In this document: positions 52,102-61,365 of the stretch, piece by piece
Numbering within the stretch: position 1 is the first letter of the stretch
How the letters are laid out: every line of letters starts with the position of its first letter
Source: an uncultured Pelagibacteraceae bacterium
Lineage (GTDB): Bacteria > Pseudomonadota > Alphaproteobacteria > Pelagibacterales > Pelagibacteraceae
NCBI GenBank assembly: GCA_902560075.1
Contig: CACEKE010000003.1
Coordinates: 80,211-144,210 of the forward strand
DNA length: 64,000 nt
Direction of reading: 5' to 3'
Notes under the pieces: model-generated
The model's database searches: none
Told to the model about the DNA's origin: nothing
The model's input: only the letters and a program-made list of their open reading frames with translations
Made by a program: the position numbers and the translations under genes

Positions 52102-53271
52102 GTGAGTATAGAATTAGCAAGCGCATTAAACAGATTAGGTACCGAAAGTGCATTTACAGTACTAGCCGAAGCAAAGAAATTGGAGGCACAAGGCAAACCA
52201 ATGATCCACTTAGGATTGGGTCAACCAGACTTTAAAACTCCTAAACATGTTGTAGATGCTGCTAAGAAAGCTCTCGATGATGGTCATCATGGATATGTTA
52301 TGTCAAACGGAATTCCAGAGTGTCGTGAAGCAGTTTCAAGAAAGTTAAAACAACTTTATAATGCAGATGTTGATGCTAACAGAATACTTATTATGCCAGG
52401 CGGAAAACCTACAATGTATTACGCGATAATGTGTTTTGGTGAACCTGGTGCAGAAATAATTCATCCTACACCAGCATTTCCAATTTATGAGTCAATGATA
52501 AATTATTCAGGAGCAAAAGCAGTTTCGTATGATCTTACAGAAGATAAAGATTTAAAATTCAGTGCAGATAAAATCTTATCTCTGATTACTGATAAAACTA
52601 GATTGTTAATTTTAATAAATCCAAATAATCCAACAGGCAGTTTTGTAGAAAAACCTGAAATTGATAAGCTTGCTGAAGGACTAAAAAAACATCCAAACGT
52701 TACAATTCTTAGTGATGAAATTTATAGTAGACAAATCTTTGATAATAAAGAAATGCCTACATTTTTTAATTATCCAGAGTTAAGAGATAGACTAATAGTG
52801 CTTGAAGGCTGGAGTAAGGCCTACTCAATGACTGGATGGAGGCTTGGATGGAGTTTTTGGCCAGAACATTTAGTTGAGCATGTAAACAAATTACTAATTA
52901 ATAGTGTTTCCTGTGTTAATGCTGCAGCTCAATATGCTGGTATTGCAGCCCTTGATGGCCCAGATGACTCAATTCATGAAATGATGGAAAAATTTACACA
53001 GAGAAGAAAGTTAATTCATGAGGGTTTAAATAGTTTGCCAGGTGTTGAGTGTAGTTTGCCAGGTGGAGCTTTTTATGCATTTCCAAAAGTTATTGATACT
53101 GGAATGAACGGTTCTGAGTTTTGCAAAAGAGCAATGCACGAAGCTGGAGTTGCAATTGTTCCCGGGACAGCATTCGGAAAAACTTGTAATGATTACGTCA
53201 GATTTAGCTTTGCGGCCTCAAGAGATGATATATCTAAAGCTTTAGATAATATCAAAAAAATGTTGGGTTAG
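52102..53271 (+). CDS. Class I/II pyridoxal-phosphate aminotransferase
   Basis: A 389-residue fold-type I aminotransferase starting with GTG at 52102, preceded by AGGAGG at 52091-52096. MIHLGLGQPDFKTPKHVVDA, INPNNPTGSF, ILSDEIYSRQIF and EGWSKAYSMTGWRLGW (Schiff-base Lys239) are complete, and VRFSFAA holds the carboxylate-binding arginine. In this operon it could aminate or deaminate the keto acids made by the flanking dehydrogenases. The exact substrate (alanine, glyoxylate or aspartate type) is not resolved. Confidence 0.92.
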   Translation: MSIELASALNRLGTESAFTVLAEAKKLEAQGKPMIHLGLGQPDFKTPKHVVDAAKKALDDGHHGYVMSNGIPECREAVSRKLKQLYNADVDANRILIMPGGKPTMYYAIMCFGEPGAEIIHPTPAFPIYESMINYSGAKAVSYDLTEDKDLKFSADKILSLITDKTRLLILINPNNPTGSFVEKPEIDKLAEGLKKHPNVTILSDEIYSRQIFDNKEMPTFFNYPELRDRLIVLEGWSKAYSMTGWRLGWSFWPEHLVEHVNKLLINSVSCVNAAAQYAGIAALDGPDDSIHEMMEKFTQRRKLIHEGLNSLPGVECSLPGGAFYAFPKVIDTGMNGSEFCKRAMHEAGVAIVPGTAFGKTCNDYVRFSFAASRDDISKALDNIKKMLG

Positions 53272-53306
53272 TTAAATTTTTCTTATAAGTTAAGTTCTTT
53301 AAATTT

Positions 53307-54683
53307 ATGAGTATTGCATCTATAGAAACGGAACTTAAAAGTATATTTAAAGATAGATTTTCTACTTCGACTTCAACAAGATTTAATTATTCTCGCGGTG
53401 AAGATACTTATGATCCAGTTCCATCTCAAGCAGTCATTTTTCCAGAGACCAATGAAGAAGTTTCAACAATTTTAAAATTGTGTAATGAAAGAAAGATTCC
53501 TTTAGTGCCTTTTGGGACAGGTACATCTTTAGAAGGCAACGTTGTTGGAATTGAGGAAGGAATAACCATATCCTTAGAAAAAATGAACAAAATATTAAGT
53601 GTGAATGTCGAAGATTTTGATTGCAGAGTACAAGCAAATGTTACTAGAGAACAATTAAATGAACATTTAAGAGAGGATGGAGTATTTTTTCCAATAGATC
53701 CAGGTGCTAATGCAGCAATTGGTGGTATGGCTGCAACTTCTGCATCGGGAACTATGGCAGTTAAATATGGTACAATGCGAACAGTGATTACTGGTCTAAC
53801 TGTTGTTTTACCTAACGGTGATATTGTAAATACCGGTGGCAGAACAAAAAAAACATCGGCAGGTTACAATTTAACAAATTTATTTATAGGATCAGAGGGA
53901 ACTTTAGGAGTTATAACAGAAGTTCAATTAAGATTATCACCAATACCAGAGAGTATAATGAGTGCTGTTTGTCATTTTCCAACATTAGAAGATGCGGTCA
54001 AAACTGCACAAGAAACTATTCAATATGGTATTCCAATTGCAAGAATAGAAATGCTGAACAAAGATCAAATGGATATAAGCATTAACTATTCAAAATTGAA
54101 AGATGTAAATGTAGAACCAACATTATTTTTTGAGTTTCATGGCTCAGAAATTTCTAATAAAGAATCTATAAAAGTTGTAGAGGAGCTCTCAAATAATAAT
54201 AAAGGAAGTAAATTTAAGTGGGCTGCTGATTTAGAGGAGAGAAATAAATTATGGCAAGCTAGATGGGATGTGTATTATTCTGTTAAAGCTTTAGTAAATA
54301 ATGGCAGAGTATATTCTACTGATGTATGTGTTCCAATTTCAAGGATAACAGAATGTGTAAAATTTGCCGAAGTGGAAGTAAATAAAATTGGTTTAAGAGC
54401 ACCTATGGTTGGCCACTTGGGAGATGGGAACTTTCATGTATTATTTCCATATGACCCTAATGACAAAGAAATTTATAAAAAAATCAGAGAATTTAGTAAC
54501 AAACTAATTGATAAAACTTTGGAATTAAAAGGAACGATAACTGGTGAACATGGAGTTGGTTTGCACAAAAAAAGCTATCTTTTGAAAGAGCATCCAGATA
54601 ACATACCATTGATGAAAACGATCAAAAGAAGTATCGATCCTAACAATATAATGAATCCTGGTAAAATTTTTGATCTAAATTGA
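53307..54683 (+). CDS. FAD-linked D-2-hydroxy acid dehydrogenase (GlcD/Dld-like)
   Basis: A 458-residue flavoprotein of the VAO/PCMH fold that oxidises glycolate, D-lactate or a related acid. VPFGTGTSLEGNVVGIEEG, DCRVQANVTREQLNEHL, GANAAIGGMAATSASGTMAVKYG (seen as GGMAATSASGTMAVKYG) and LFIGSEGTLGVITEVQLRL form the FAD domain; VGHLGDGNFHVLFPYDP and TGEHGVGLHKKSYL form the C-terminal cap. It is the complete single-protein form, without separate GlcE or GlcF genes. It precedes the hydroxypyruvate reductase-like gene. Confidence 0.92.
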   Translation: MSIASIETELKSIFKDRFSTSTSTRFNYSRGEDTYDPVPSQAVIFPETNEEVSTILKLCNERKIPLVPFGTGTSLEGNVVGIEEGITISLEKMNKILSVNVEDFDCRVQANVTREQLNEHLREDGVFFPIDPGANAAIGGMAATSASGTMAVKYGTMRTVITGLTVVLPNGDIVNTGGRTKKTSAGYNLTNLFIGSEGTLGVITEVQLRLSPIPESIMSAVCHFPTLEDAVKTAQETIQYGIPIARIEMLNKDQMDISINYSKLKDVNVEPTLFFEFHGSEISNKESIKVVEELSNNNKGSKFKWAADLEERNKLWQARWDVYYSVKALVNNGRVYSTDVCVPISRITECVKFAEVEVNKIGLRAPMVGHLGDGNFHVLFPYDPNDKEIYKKIREFSNKLIDKTLELKGTITGEHGVGLHKKSYLLKEHPDNIPLMKTIKRSIDPNNIMNPGKIFDLN

Positions 54684-54685
54684 TT

Positions 54686-55639
54686 ATGAAAAAAATACTT
54701 GTCACTAGAAGGTTGTTAAGATCAAATGAGGACAAGCTTAAAAACTTATATGACGTGAATCTTAATTTAAATGACGAATTATATTCCCAAGATAAACTAA
54801 TAGAGCTTAGCCAAGGATGTGATGGAATTTTATCTGCATTAACAGACAAATTAGATGAGGAAACAATAAATAAATTACCAGATAGCGTAAAAATTTTGTC
54901 TAATTTTGCAGTTGGCTTTGGAAATATTGATCTCGAAGCAGCCAAAAAAAGAAATATTGCAGTAACTAATACGCCAGAAGTCTTAACAGATGCTACTGCA
55001 GAAATTGGTATCTTATTAATTTTGGGTGCGTGCAGGAGAGCTTCTGAAGGTATTGAGGGTGCAAGAGAGTCGAACTGGAAATGGTCTGCTGATTATCTTA
55101 TTGGCAAACAATTAACTGGAGCACGACTAGGAATTTTGGGCATGGGTAGAATAGGTCAAAAAATTGCTCACGTAGCTAGATCATTAGGTATGATTATCCA
55201 CTACCACAACAGATCCAAGCTTAGTGGTGATAAAGAGCAAGGAGCAACTTATCACGAAACCTTAGAAAGTTTATTGTCTGTATCAGATGTATTATCTGTG
55301 TGTTGTCCAGCCTCTAAAGAGACTGTTAATTTAATAAATAAAGATGCATTAGAAAAATTGCCCAAAGGAGCAGTAGTAACCAACGTAGCTAGAGGAGACA
55401 TCGTTGATGACGAAGCTTTGATAGATGCACTAGATAGAAGAAAAGTATATGCAGTTGGTCTTGACGTATATAAAGGAGAGCCAAACTTAAATCCTGGGTA
55501 CATGAAGCACAAGAGTGCATTTATATTACCGCATCTAGGTAGTGCCACAAAAGAAACTAGGACTGCAATGGCTAATCTAGCCATTGATAATCTTACAGAA
55601 TTTTTTGATACTGGTGGCTGTAAGAATAAAGTTAACTAA
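54686..55639 (+). CDS. D-2-hydroxyacid dehydrogenase (glyoxylate/hydroxypyruvate reductase type)
   Basis: NAD(P)-dependent reductase of about 317 residues. LGILGMGRIGQKIAHVARSL is the dinucleotide fold, NVARGDIVDDEALIDAL holds the catalytic arginine, VGLDVYKGEPNLNPGY the glutamate and LPHLGSATKETRTAM the histidine. It resembles GyaR/GhrA-like glyoxylate reductases. I chose the ATG at 54686, three bases after the upstream stop, rather than an overlapping TTG at 54680. With the preceding FAD enzyme it could run a glycolate/glyoxylate or similar redox couple. Confidence 0.92.
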   Translation: MKKILVTRRLLRSNEDKLKNLYDVNLNLNDELYSQDKLIELSQGCDGILSALTDKLDEETINKLPDSVKILSNFAVGFGNIDLEAAKKRNIAVTNTPEVLTDATAEIGILLILGACRRASEGIEGARESNWKWSADYLIGKQLTGARLGILGMGRIGQKIAHVARSLGMIIHYHNRSKLSGDKEQGATYHETLESLLSVSDVLSVCCPASKETVNLINKDALEKLPKGAVVTNVARGDIVDDEALIDALDRRKVYAVGLDVYKGEPNLNPGYMKHKSAFILPHLGSATKETRTAMANLAIDNLTEFFDTGGCKNKVN

Positions 55640-55731
55640 TAGATGTAAATAATTACCACTCAAGGTTGTAAATAATTTGTAATAAGTCTATTTAGCATAG
55701 GACTCTTCAACCCTTTTATGCTTTAATTGCA

Positions 55732-55745
55732 TAGTTAATTAACTA
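55732..55745. promoter_or_regulatory. Perfect 14-base palindrome before dctP
   Basis: TAGTTAATTAACTA at 55732-55745 is its own reverse complement. It directly precedes a strong Shine-Dalgarno sequence GAGGAG at 55747-55752, six bases before the ATG at 55759. The 119-base region upstream is among the longest gaps in the window. It could be an operator or a small leader hairpin. Confidence 0.4.
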
Positions 55746-55758
55746 AGAGGAGAGAAGA

Positions 55759-56904
55759 ATGATTAAATCTAAAAAATCTTTGAAGGGAAAAACACCTTCA
55801 AGAAGAAAATTCTTCAAGACAGCAGCAGCAGCAGGAGTAGCAGCAGTTGCAATGCCTTACGTAAATTTAGGTGCAGCACAAACTTTGAAAATGCAAGCAG
55901 CATGGCCAAGTGGAGCTAACATCTTTTTCGAAATGGCAGGTGACTATTGCAAAATGGTTAGCGACATGTCTGGAGGATCTCTAAAAATTGATCTACAACC
56001 TGTTGGAGCAGTTGTAAAGACCAGTGAAATTGGTCAAGCTGTTAGTTCAGGTGCTGTTGATATGGGTCACTGGGTAACTGCATACTGGTATGGTAAAAAT
56101 CCAGCTGCATCTTTATTCGGAACTGGTCCGTCATACGGAATGTCATCTCAGGAAGTAATGGGATGGATGGAGTATGGTGGAGGAAGAGCATTGTATGAAG
56201 AGACTATTAAAAAAGTAGGCTTTGATTACACTGGTGTATTCCATATGCCTATGCCAGCACAACCATTTGGTTGGTTTAAGAAAAATGTAACTAAAGTATC
56301 TGATGTTAAAGGTATGAAGTACAGAACAGTTGGTCTTGCTACTAACGTTCTTACAGCAATGGGAATGGTCGTAAGACAGTTGCCAGGTGGTGAAATTCAA
56401 CCAGCAATGAAAACTGGATTGATTGAAGCAGCTGAGTTTAACAACCCAACGTCAGACTCTCAGTTTGGTATGCAAGATGTTTCTAAGCATTATCACTTAG
56501 GAAGCTTCCACCAATCACAAGAGATGTTTGAAATACCGATTAACAACAAATCTTTCAACAGTCTGTCACCAGCAAATCAAGCAATATTAAAAAATGCTGC
56601 TTATGCTGCAAACACAGATAACTATTTCAAAGCATTAGTTAGATATTCAGCTGATTTATCTAAATTAATGAATGAACATAAAGTTAACGTTTACCAAACG
56701 TCTGATGAGATTTTAGCTCAACAATTAAAGGGTTGGGATAAAGTTATCGGCGATTTTACTAAGAAAGATGCTTTCTTCAAAAAAGTCGTAGATTCTCAAA
56801 AAGCATACGCTAAGAGAGTAATGAAATACTTGCTGATGAATCAGCCAAATTACAGATTAGCTTATGAAAATGAGTTCGGACCGTTAGGGAAAGTTAAAAT
56901 ATAA
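55759..56904 (+). CDS. TRAP transporter substrate-binding protein (DctP, 2-keto/hydroxy acid type)
   Basis: A 381-residue periplasmic binding protein with a twin-arginine export signal: SRRKFFKTAAAAG at residues 14-26, cleavage near LGAA. LKMQAAWPSGANIFFEMAGD, VDMGHWVTAYWYGKNPAASL, FGWFKKNVTKVSDVKGMKYR and the PGGEIQPAMKTGLIEAAEF region are typical of the TakP-like DctP7 subfamily. Upstream 2-hydroxy acid dehydrogenases support a 2-keto or 2-hydroxy acid ligand. A strong ribosome site and a terminator after the gene suggest higher expression than the permeases. Confidence 0.92.
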   Translation: MIKSKKSLKGKTPSRRKFFKTAAAAGVAAVAMPYVNLGAAQTLKMQAAWPSGANIFFEMAGDYCKMVSDMSGGSLKIDLQPVGAVVKTSEIGQAVSSGAVDMGHWVTAYWYGKNPAASLFGTGPSYGMSSQEVMGWMEYGGGRALYEETIKKVGFDYTGVFHMPMPAQPFGWFKKNVTKVSDVKGMKYRTVGLATNVLTAMGMVVRQLPGGEIQPAMKTGLIEAAEFNNPTSDSQFGMQDVSKHYHLGSFHQSQEMFEIPINNKSFNSLSPANQAILKNAAYAANTDNYFKALVRYSADLSKLMNEHKVNVYQTSDEILAQQLKGWDKVIGDFTKKDAFFKKVVDSQKAYAKRVMKYLLMNQPNYRLAYENEFGPLGKVKI

Positions 56905-56925
56905 AGTTAAATATTAATTAAATTG

Positions 56926-56951
56926 AGGGGGCCAATGGCCCCCTTTTTTTT
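56926..56951 (+). terminator. Intrinsic terminator/attenuator between dctP and dctQ
   Basis: Seven-base GC arms GGGGGCC (56927-56933) and GGCCCCC (56937-56943), an AAT loop, then eight Ts. It is the cleanest rho-independent terminator in the window. Lying inside the TRAP operon, it would let dctP be transcribed in excess over the permease genes. Confidence 0.92.
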
Positions 56952-56989
56952 ATTTGATAAACTTATATAAATTATCATAAATACCACAT

Positions 56990-57577
56990 ATGAAATCTTT
57001 CATTAAATTTGCAGACACACTGAGCGCTTCGATGGGGAAGGCATTTTCTTGGTGTATTGTAATTTTGATGGGAGGTACATGTTATGAGGTAGTTATGGCA
57101 TATGCTTTTAATAGCCCCACATTATGGAACTTTGATTTTAGTTTACAGATGTATGGAGCAATTTTTATGATGGCGGGAGCATATACCTTATCTACCGAAG
57201 CTCATGTAAGAGGAGATGTTATCTACAGACTATTTCCTGTTAAAGTTCAAGGTTGGATTGATTTAGTTCTTTATTTTATATTTTTCTTTCCAGGTATCTT
57301 GGCTTTGGCATTTTATGGTTATGAATATGCTGCTTTAGCGTGGAAAATAAAAGAAACAAGTTGGAACAGTCCAGCACAAATACAGATTTACATGGCTAAA
57401 TCATTAATACCTTTATCTGGATTATTATTAACTATCCAAGGTATAAGTGAGGTGTTTAGAGCAATCATTTGCATCAGAACTGGACATTGGCCAGAGAGAG
57501 CTTCAGCAGATGCGGAAGAAACAGAAAAAGTTTTAATGAGAACATCACAAAAGGACGATAAAGCAGATGTTATTTAG
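56990..57577 (+). CDS. TRAP transporter small permease (DctQ)
   Basis: Four-helix membrane protein of 195 residues. FADTLSASMGKAFSWCIVIL, FDFSLQMYGAIFMMAGAYTL, EAHVRGDVIYRLFPVKVQGW and SLIPLSGLLLTIQGISEVFR match DctQ proteins; the HVRGDV motif is diagnostic. It follows the terminator after dctP and overlaps the large permease gene by 11 bases. Confidence 0.93.
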   Translation: MKSFIKFADTLSASMGKAFSWCIVILMGGTCYEVVMAYAFNSPTLWNFDFSLQMYGAIFMMAGAYTLSTEAHVRGDVIYRLFPVKVQGWIDLVLYFIFFFPGILALAFYGYEYAALAWKIKETSWNSPAQIQIYMAKSLIPLSGLLLTIQGISEVFRAIICIRTGHWPERASADAEETEKVLMRTSQKDDKADVI

Positions 57578-58928
57578 TCTTACAAATCCAGAAATTGCAA
57601 TTTTAATGATGAGCTTATTTCTTTTTGCAGTTTTACTTGGTTTTCCGATAGCCTTTACTTTATTAGCAATGGGAGTAGGTTTTGGATACTATGCTTACTT
57701 TGATCCATCAAGAATGGAACATTTACTTGATAACCGGATATTTTCTTTACTAGTTTCGAACACATATACAATAATGGATAATACTGTTCTAACAGCCGTC
57801 CCCTTATTTTTATTTATGGGATACTTAGTTGAACGAGCTGGAATCGTAGCAAAATTATTTTTTGCAATAAGACTAGCATCACACAGATTACCTGCATCAA
57901 TGGCTGTTGCTGCTCTTGTAACATGTGCACTATTTTCAACAGCAACAGGAATCATAGGTGCAGTAGTAACCTTAATGGGTCTTCTTGCTTGGCCAGCAAT
58001 GATAAGAGCTGGGTATGATAAAAAATTTGCATCTGGTGTGATTTGTTCTGGGGGATGTTTGGGTATTCTTATACCTCCAAGTATTATGTTAATTGTTTAC
58101 GCTGTAATTGCTCAATTATCTCCATTAAGATTGTTTGCTGCAGCAATATTTCCAGGTTTGATGTTGGCAGGGCTTTATATTTTATATGTTATAATTAGAG
58201 CTTATTTTAATCCGTCATTAGCACCAAAACCTGCGGCGGAGGAAATACCACCAAGATCCGAAATATTAAAAGAAGTATTAGTATCTTTTGTTCCACTTTT
58301 TTCATTAATAATTTTAGTTTTAGGAACAATATTAGCTGGTTTAGCCACACCAGCGGAAGCAGCAGCAGTTGGGGCTTTTGGTGCGTTGGTTCTTTCGTAT
58401 TTCTATAAATCTTTAAAATGGAAAAATTTTAAAGAGTCGGTTTTTCTTACTGCAAAAACTAGTGCAATGATTATGTGGCTATTTGTAGGATCGTGGACAT
58501 TTGCTTCAGTATTTTCATATCTAGGTGGCCACGAAGTTTTTGAGCATTTTTTTAAGTCAATGGATATTCAACCGTGGCAGTTTTTAGTCATTACACAAAT
58601 AATTATTTTTCTTCTAGGTTGGCCTTTAGAGTGGACCGAAATATTGATTATTTTTGTACCAATATTCTTACCTTTAGTTGAATTTTTTGGTGTTAATCCA
58701 TATTTCTTTGCAATGTTGATAGCTTTAAATTTACAAACTTCTTTTTTAACACCACCGATGGCGATGTCAGCCTATTATTTAAAAGGAGTTCAAAGCAGGA
58801 ATGTAGAACTAATGCAAATATTTAGAGGCATCATGCCTTTCTTAGGAATTGTGATTTTAGCTATGGTCTTAATGTATATATTCCCAGGTATTGCACTATG
58901 GTTGCCAGATACTTTATTTGCCGAGTAA
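57567..58928 (+). CDS. TRAP transporter large permease (DctM)
   Basis: Twelve-helix sodium-coupled permease of 453 residues. LLGFPIAFTLLAMGVGFGYY, AVPLFLFMGYLVERAGI, ATGIIGAVVTLMGLLAWPAM, GGCLGILIPPSIMLIVYAVI and GLATPAEAAAVGAFGAL are DctM signatures. LNLQTSFLTPPMAMSAYYLK near the C-terminus is a further one. It completes a tripartite transporter with the two genes upstream. Confidence 0.95.
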   Translation: MLFSLTNPEIAILMMSLFLFAVLLGFPIAFTLLAMGVGFGYYAYFDPSRMEHLLDNRIFSLLVSNTYTIMDNTVLTAVPLFLFMGYLVERAGIVAKLFFAIRLASHRLPASMAVAALVTCALFSTATGIIGAVVTLMGLLAWPAMIRAGYDKKFASGVICSGGCLGILIPPSIMLIVYAVIAQLSPLRLFAAAIFPGLMLAGLYILYVIIRAYFNPSLAPKPAAEEIPPRSEILKEVLVSFVPLFSLIILVLGTILAGLATPAEAAAVGAFGALVLSYFYKSLKWKNFKESVFLTAKTSAMIMWLFVGSWTFASVFSYLGGHEVFEHFFKSMDIQPWQFLVITQIIIFLLGWPLEWTEILIIFVPIFLPLVEFFGVNPYFFAMLIALNLQTSFLTPPMAMSAYYLKGVQSRNVELMQIFRGIMPFLGIVILAMVLMYIFPGIALWLPDTLFAE

Positions 58929-58937
58929 AATTTTTAA

Positions 58938-60275
58938 ATGACAAATCTTTTTTCATTACCTGTTCATCAGTTAGCTGAAAAAATAAGAAAGTCTGAATTA
59001 ACATCTACAGAACTTTGTACAAATTATATTGATCAAATTAAAAAATTTGAAAAAGATGTTAAAGCCTGGGTTCACTTTGATAAAAAACTTCTTTTAGAAA
59101 AAGCGGATGAAGCTGACAAACATCGTAAATCTGGTAAGCCTATGGGTCCATTACATGGAATTCCAGTAGCATTAAAGGATATTATAGGCACTTATGATAT
59201 GCCTACCGAATGTGGAACTGTTTTACGAAAAGGTAAAACACAATCTCAGAATGCAGAAATTGTTGATATATTAAAATCAGCTGGAGCTATTATAATGGGG
59301 AAAACTGCTACATCTGAATTGGCATTTCTTGCTCCACCTGCAACTAGAAATCCCCACGACTATTCTAGAACTCCAGGTGGGTCATCTAGTGGATCTGCAG
59401 CAGTTATAGCAACGCATATGGCACCGTTGTCGATTGGATCTCAAACTGGAGGTTCAGTAATAAGGCCAGCCTCTTATTGTGGTGTAGTTGGATACAAACC
59501 AAGTTATGGATTAATTTCTAGAAATGGAGTTTTGAGAACCTCATATAATTTAGATCATATTGGAGTTTTTGGCAAAACAGTAGAAGATGTTGCCCTACTT
59601 GCAAAAATTTTAATAAAAAAAGATCAATATGATGAAGCTACCATACATTATTCATCTGAATTTATGTTAGAAGAATGTTTAAAAGGACCACTTTTTGAAC
59701 CAAAATTTATTTTTTATAAAACAGATAGTTGGAAAAAAATTGATAAAAAATCAAGAGAGTCATTTGAATATTTTATAAAATCTTTTAAAAAGAACATAGA
59801 AGTGTTTGATACTCCATCCTATTTTAAAGATATTGATAAATACCATAGAGTTATTCACGAATCCGATTTAGCAAACAATTTTCAAATGTATTATAAAAAG
59901 TCAAAAAACAAATTGTCTAAAGAAATGCAAACAGCAATATCTAAAGGCATGAAACATACAGCAAAAGATTATTTAGATGCGGTAGATTTTATGAAAAGAA
60001 GCTATGAATCATACAAAGAGGTTTTTGAAGATTATCATGGTGTACTAAGTCCTTGCAGTACTGGGGTTGCAGATAAGGGATTAAAAAGTACAGGTAGTGC
60101 AGATTTCAATCGAGTATGGTCCTATATGCACACACCCGCTATATCTCTACCTTTACTTCAAGGAGAAAATAATTTACCTTTAGGAGTTCAATTAATCGGT
60201 GACAAGTATGATGATCATAGGTTTCTTGGAGTTGCTAGGTGGTTGGAACAAAAAAGTAAGGAGCACAATGAATAA
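58938..60275 (+). CDS. Amidase (amidase-signature family)
   Basis: A 445-residue AS-family hydrolase. GIPVALKDIIG carries catalytic Lys80, TPGGSSSGSAAVIATHMAPL the cis-serine (residues 149-151) and IGSQTGGSVIRPASYCGVVG the nucleophile Ser173. It resembles GatA but stands alone with no gatB or gatC beside it, so a small-molecule amide is more likely than aminoacyl-tRNA. Ten bases after the TRAP permease, it may act on an imported or related compound. Substrate unknown. Confidence 0.9.
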   Translation: MTNLFSLPVHQLAEKIRKSELTSTELCTNYIDQIKKFEKDVKAWVHFDKKLLLEKADEADKHRKSGKPMGPLHGIPVALKDIIGTYDMPTECGTVLRKGKTQSQNAEIVDILKSAGAIIMGKTATSELAFLAPPATRNPHDYSRTPGGSSSGSAAVIATHMAPLSIGSQTGGSVIRPASYCGVVGYKPSYGLISRNGVLRTSYNLDHIGVFGKTVEDVALLAKILIKKDQYDEATIHYSSEFMLEECLKGPLFEPKFIFYKTDSWKKIDKKSRESFEYFIKSFKKNIEVFDTPSYFKDIDKYHRVIHESDLANNFQMYYKKSKNKLSKEMQTAISKGMKHTAKDYLDAVDFMKRSYESYKEVFEDYHGVLSPCSTGVADKGLKSTGSADFNRVWSYMHTPAISLPLLQGENNLPLGVQLIGDKYDDHRFLGVARWLEQKSKEHNE

Positions 60276-60444
60276 GATTACAACACTTGTAGGTCTATCT
60301 TTTGCATTATTTTTTCTAATAGGATTAGCTACAACTCTGACTAGGTCAATGATGATATCTTTTCTCGATGTTTTACCGGTGTATATTTTAATGGGTATAG
60401 CCATTATTATGATGGTTTACGAAGCTTTCTTTGATAAAAAATAA
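60268..60444 (+). CDS. Small two-helix membrane protein
   Basis: A 58-residue protein starting at the ATG at 60268, preceded by AAGGAG at 60258-60263. Two hydrophobic segments, TLVGLSFALFFLIGLATTL and LPVYILMGIAIIMMVYEAFF, make up almost all of it. It overlaps the amidase stop by eight bases, so it is coupled to that gene. A longer reading from 60199 would run deep through the amidase and is unlikely. No family recognised. Confidence 0.7.
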   Translation: MNKITTLVGLSFALFFLIGLATTLTRSMMISFLDVLPVYILMGIAIIMMVYEAFFDKK

Positions 60445-60456
60445 ATCAGACATAAA

Positions 60457-61365
60457 TTGAAAAACAATAGTTCAATTTTAATACCTTACTTATTATTATT
60501 TATTCAACCTGTATTCATGGCTAGTAATTTAATTGTGGCTAGGGGTGGAGTGGAATTTGTACCACCTATTTCTCTTGCATTTTGGAGATGGACAATAGTT
60601 TTTATAATTTTATTTCTTTTTAATTACGAAAAATTAATTAAAAAAAAAAAAATTGTTAAAAAAGAATTTAAAAAACTTTTCTTTTTAGGAGCCATGGGTT
60701 GTGGTGTATGTGGAGCATTTCCTTTTCTTGCTGGTCAAACAACAACTATTATAAATATGGGAATAATATATACCTCATCACCAATATTTATAATTTTAAT
60801 TTCTTATTTTCTTTTTAAAGAAAAGTTTACTATTCTAAAATTTATTGGTTTAGTTTTATGTTTAATTGGAGTTTTATTAATAATAATTAAAGCAGATATA
60901 AATTTGCTTTTATCACTAAAATTTACCAAAGGTGATTTATGGATGTTAGGAGCTGCGATAGGTTGGGCCTTGTATTCGGTTTATCTTTTTTATTGGAAAT
61001 CAAATTTATCTGTTTTTGAACGTTTTACAGTTATATCTTTATGTGGAGCATTAAGCTTGCTACCTTTTTACATTTCTGAGCAGATTCTAATACAACCAAC
61101 AATTTTTAATAATTATTTTTATATGTGGACTTTCTTTGCTGCAATCTCTCCAGGGATAATCGCTTTTAGTCTTTATACATATACACAAAAATATCTTGGT
61201 GCCACTACAACTGGATTTACACTATATTTATTTACAGTTTATGGTGCTTTCTACGGTATTATTTTATTTAATGAAAAATTAGAGTCTTATCATTATTTAT
61301 CAACCTTAATGGTATTTTTGGGAATATATTTAGTTAAAAAAAAAATAAAAAATGAAAAAATATAA
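60457..61365 (+). CDS. EamA/DMT family transporter
   Basis: Ten-helix drug/metabolite transporter of 302 residues made of two EamA repeats. FMASNLIVARGGVEFVPPIS, LAFWRWTIVFIILFLF, IIYTSSPIFIILISYFLFKE (ending repeat one) and LGATTTGFTLYLFTVYGAFY with FNEKLESYHYLST in repeat two are typical. The start is TTG at 60457 with no in-frame ATG until residue 21. Substrate unknown. It overlaps the hydrolase gene by 14 bases. Confidence 0.9.
   Translation: MKNNSSILIPYLLLFIQPVFMASNLIVARGGVEFVPPISLAFWRWTIVFIILFLFNYEKLIKKKKIVKKEFKKLFFLGAMGCGVCGAFPFLAGQTTTIINMGIIYTSSPIFIILISYFLFKEKFTILKFIGLVLCLIGVLLIIIKADINLLLSLKFTKGDLWMLGAAIGWALYSVYLFYWKSNLSVFERFTVISLCGALSLLPFYISEQILIQPTIFNNYFYMWTFFAAISPGIIAFSLYTYTQKYLGATTTGFTLYLFTVYGAFYGIILFNEKLESYHYLSTLMVFLGIYLVKKKIKNEKI

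Noticed and set aside
58938..60275. The amidase as the GatA subunit of aminoacyl-tRNA amidotransferase
   Set aside because: No gatB or gatC is nearby and the C-terminal region differs from what I recall of GatA, so a general amidase is the safer call.
60192..60404. Minus-strand frame opposite the amidase end and the 60268 gene
   Set aside because: The plus-strand 60268 gene has a good ribosome site and membrane helices; the antisense frame has neither.
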